DNA of 64,000 nt from a bacterium (GTDB lineage: Bacteria; Planctomycetota; Planctomycetia; Pirellulales; Pirellulaceae), in NCBI GenBank assembly GCA_030430075.1, contig JAUIGN010000013.1, positions 116,656-180,655 of the forward strand. Reading direction: 5' to 3'. Numbering within the stretch: position 1 is the stretch's first letter; each line of letters opens with the position of its first letter. Below are positions 62,687-64,000 of the stretch, one piece after another. A program made the translations under genes and the position numbers. The notes below the pieces were generated by a model. The model was given only the letters and a program-made list of their open reading frames with translations. It was not told the DNA's origin and made no database searches.

Positions 62687-63894
62687 TCAGAATAACTCGT
62701 CAATCTCCTTCGTGCCGAAGTCGACCAGTGGAAACGGGCGACCTGCCGGACCGGGAAGGTGGGTTTCCAGGTCCAACCCGAGGCTGCGGTAGATCGTGGC
62801 AATGATCTCTGCCGGTCCGACGGGCCGCTCGGCGGGCACGCCGCCAATGGGATCACTGCGTCCAATGACCCGACCGCCACGTACTCCGCCGCCGGCAAAG
62901 TACGTCGTGAAACACTGGGGCCAGTGGTCGCGCCCACCCGCTGGATTGACCCGCGGCGTGCGACCGAACTCGGCCAGGTTGCAGACCAAGGTTTGCTCGA
63001 GCAAGCCGCGTTGGTCGAGATCTTCGATCAGCGCACTGTACGCCTGGTCGTACATCGGTGCGACGATATTCTTCATTCCTTCGATCGAGGTAAACGGCTT
63101 CGATCCGTGAATGTCCCAGGTGATTTCGTCGAAGACGGTCAGGAACGTATTCAACGTCACGAAGCGGACCCCGCCTTCGATTAAACGTCGAGCCAGCAGG
63201 CAGCACTGGCCGAACCGGTTCATCCCGTAGCGCTGCCGAACCGACTCCGGTTCGCGCTTGAGCTCGAACGCTTCACGCGCTTGCGGACTGGTCATCATGC
63301 GGTAAGCGGCCTGAAAATTGTCATCGAGCAACTGCGCATTTTCCGTGGCCTCGAAGTGGTCCAGCGTCTGGTCAACCACCTCGCGCATCCGGCGACGGCG
63401 ATCAAGCCGCGCGGTGCCGATCTCTGGCGGCGGTAGCAGGTCGGGGACTTTGAAATCGGCTTGCGAGGGATCAGCCATCAGCGAGAACGGATCATGGGCC
63501 TTGCCGAGAAACCCACCAGCCTGGCCGTTCGGAAGATTTCCGCCGCCCCGCCCCATGGTCTCAGGCAACACGACGCTGGCCGGCAAGTCCGACTTGCGCC
63601 CGCGGAGGTAGCTGAGCACAGCCCCGGCATGAGGCGTCTCGACACCGCCGGCGAACAGACGCCCGGTCTGCATCATCTGCCAGCCTGCGTCGTGCACCGC
63701 CGCCCCCGTGTGGTAGCAGGATCGAACGAGCGAAAACTTATCGGCGATCTTGGCATGTCGAGGGAAAATCTCGGAGATCTCGATCCCAGCGCAGTTGGTC
63801 CGAATGGGCTGGAAAGGGCCGCGAATCTCGCTGGGCGCGGCAGGCTTCATGTCGAACGTATCGACGTGGCTCGGCGCGCCCAAATTGAAAATCA
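62687..63894 (-). pseudogene. DUF1501 gene, 5' end lost to an insertion sequence
   Basis: The remaining 402 codons begin IFNLGAPSHVDTFDMKPAAP and continue EIRGPFQPIRTNCAGIEISE, AVHDAGWQMMQTGRLF, EFGRTPRVNPAGGRDHWPQ, GRSDPIGGVPAERPVGPAEI and PFPLVDFGTKEIDELF, a DUF1501 protein without its first ~60-70 residues, including the Tat signal that the copy at 33668 has. Just upstream of codon IFN the sequence changes to an ISL3-like terminus (63895). The same frame stays open into the element, so a TTG start could yield a truncated protein, but it would lack the signal peptide and be cytosolic. Gene order with DUF1549/1553, cytochrome/WD40 and ThuA shows it was the first gene of this module. Confidence 0.75.
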
Positions 63895-64000
63895 GGTTCT
63901 TCCGGAAACTTAATGGGTGATTTTGGATGGTAGGAGGTCTAGTTTGCCGCAGTAGAAGAGGATTCGTGTGCGGTAGTTTTCAAACGCTCGGAATCCTCTG
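63895..64000 (-). mobile_element. ISL3-like insertion sequence, one end (continues beyond window)
   Basis: From 63895 the sequence reads GGTTCTTCCGGAAACTTAAT, resembling the GGxTCTTxxGxAA ends of ISL3-family elements. The bases just outside (GAAAATCA, 63887-63894) are AT-rich and could be the 8-base target duplication typical of the family. Inside lies the transposase 3' end. The far end is past the window, so completeness is unknown. Confidence 0.6.
63910..64000 (-). CDS. ISL3-family transposase, C-terminal fragment (cut by window end)
   Basis: About 29 residues are visible before a TAA at 63910-63912: RGFRAFENYRTRILFYCGKL, then DLLPSKITH. This matches the ISL3 transposase C-terminus (ARGFR-x-F-x-NYR-x-RILF). 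Only the end is in the window, so catalytic residues cannot be checked. Confidence 0.65.
   Translation of the reverse strand, partial: RGFRAFENYRTRILFYCGKLDLLPSKITH

Overview
The window reads as chromosomal DNA of a Planctomycetota bacterium, most like the Pirellulales and relatives. The evidence is the gene content: two DUF1501 proteins, a DUF1549/DUF1553 protein, PVC-type c-type cytochromes fused to beta-propellers, WD40 and PQQ-propeller proteins, ThuA and PmoA-family proteins. The DNA is GC-rich and most genes are on the minus strand. It is a general metabolic and housekeeping region with accessory patches. No CRISPR array, prophage or complete mobile element is visible.

Layout. 0-6.5 kb: greA tail, a YwqK/MORN-repeat exported protein, a large D-aminoacylase-like/M19 dipeptidase fusion and a DUF885 protein. 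6.7-13.8 kb: a minus-strand operon of an exported GldG-like protein, ABC ATPase, ABC-2 permease and HEAT-repeat protein. 14-19.3 kb: M42 aminopeptidase, tRNA-dihydrouridine synthase, enolase-superfamily enzyme, NarL-type regulator and GNAT. 19.4-25.8 kb: a 1304-residue PQQ-propeller/methyltransferase/malectin-like fusion, zwf and an orphan receiver. 26-31 kb: two 2-oxoglutarate/Fe(II) dioxygenase-type genes around a large membrane-bound-dehydrogenase/cytochrome c protein. 31.3-38.3 kb: a minus-strand catabolic cluster of amidase, PmoA-like, DUF1501, WD40 and PQQ-propeller. 38.6-44.5 kb: an AddB-like PD-(D/E)XK nuclease bracketed by two oppositely oriented composite repeat elements, then a glycosyltransferase. 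44.7-52.8 kb: secreted zincin, SDR, coiled-coil protein with an Asp/His tail, gnd, tRNA-Cys, redoxin-like protein and PilT. 53.2-64 kb: a membrane spermidine-synthase-like protein, then a minus-strand module of ThuA, cytochrome c/WD40, DUF1549/1553 and a DUF1501 gene cut off by an ISL3-like insertion sequence at the window edge.

How the genes fit together. The DUF1501, DUF1549/1553, cytochrome/propeller, ThuA, PmoA and amidase genes look like periplasmic degradation modules typical of planctomycetes. zwf and gnd supply two oxidative pentose-phosphate steps from separate loci. The most unusual material is intergenic: (1) a composite element with a ~135-bp inverted-repeat core and different 22-24-bp tandem arrays on each side, in two full copies, one half copy and one vestige; (2) a ~70-bp dispersed element in three copies; (3) a short GTCATGC/GCATGAC hairpin in three intergenic sites. 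The most unusual proteins are the PQQ/methyltransferase/malectin fusion and the deacylase-dipeptidase fusion. All function calls are by reading the translated sequence; no database search was run.
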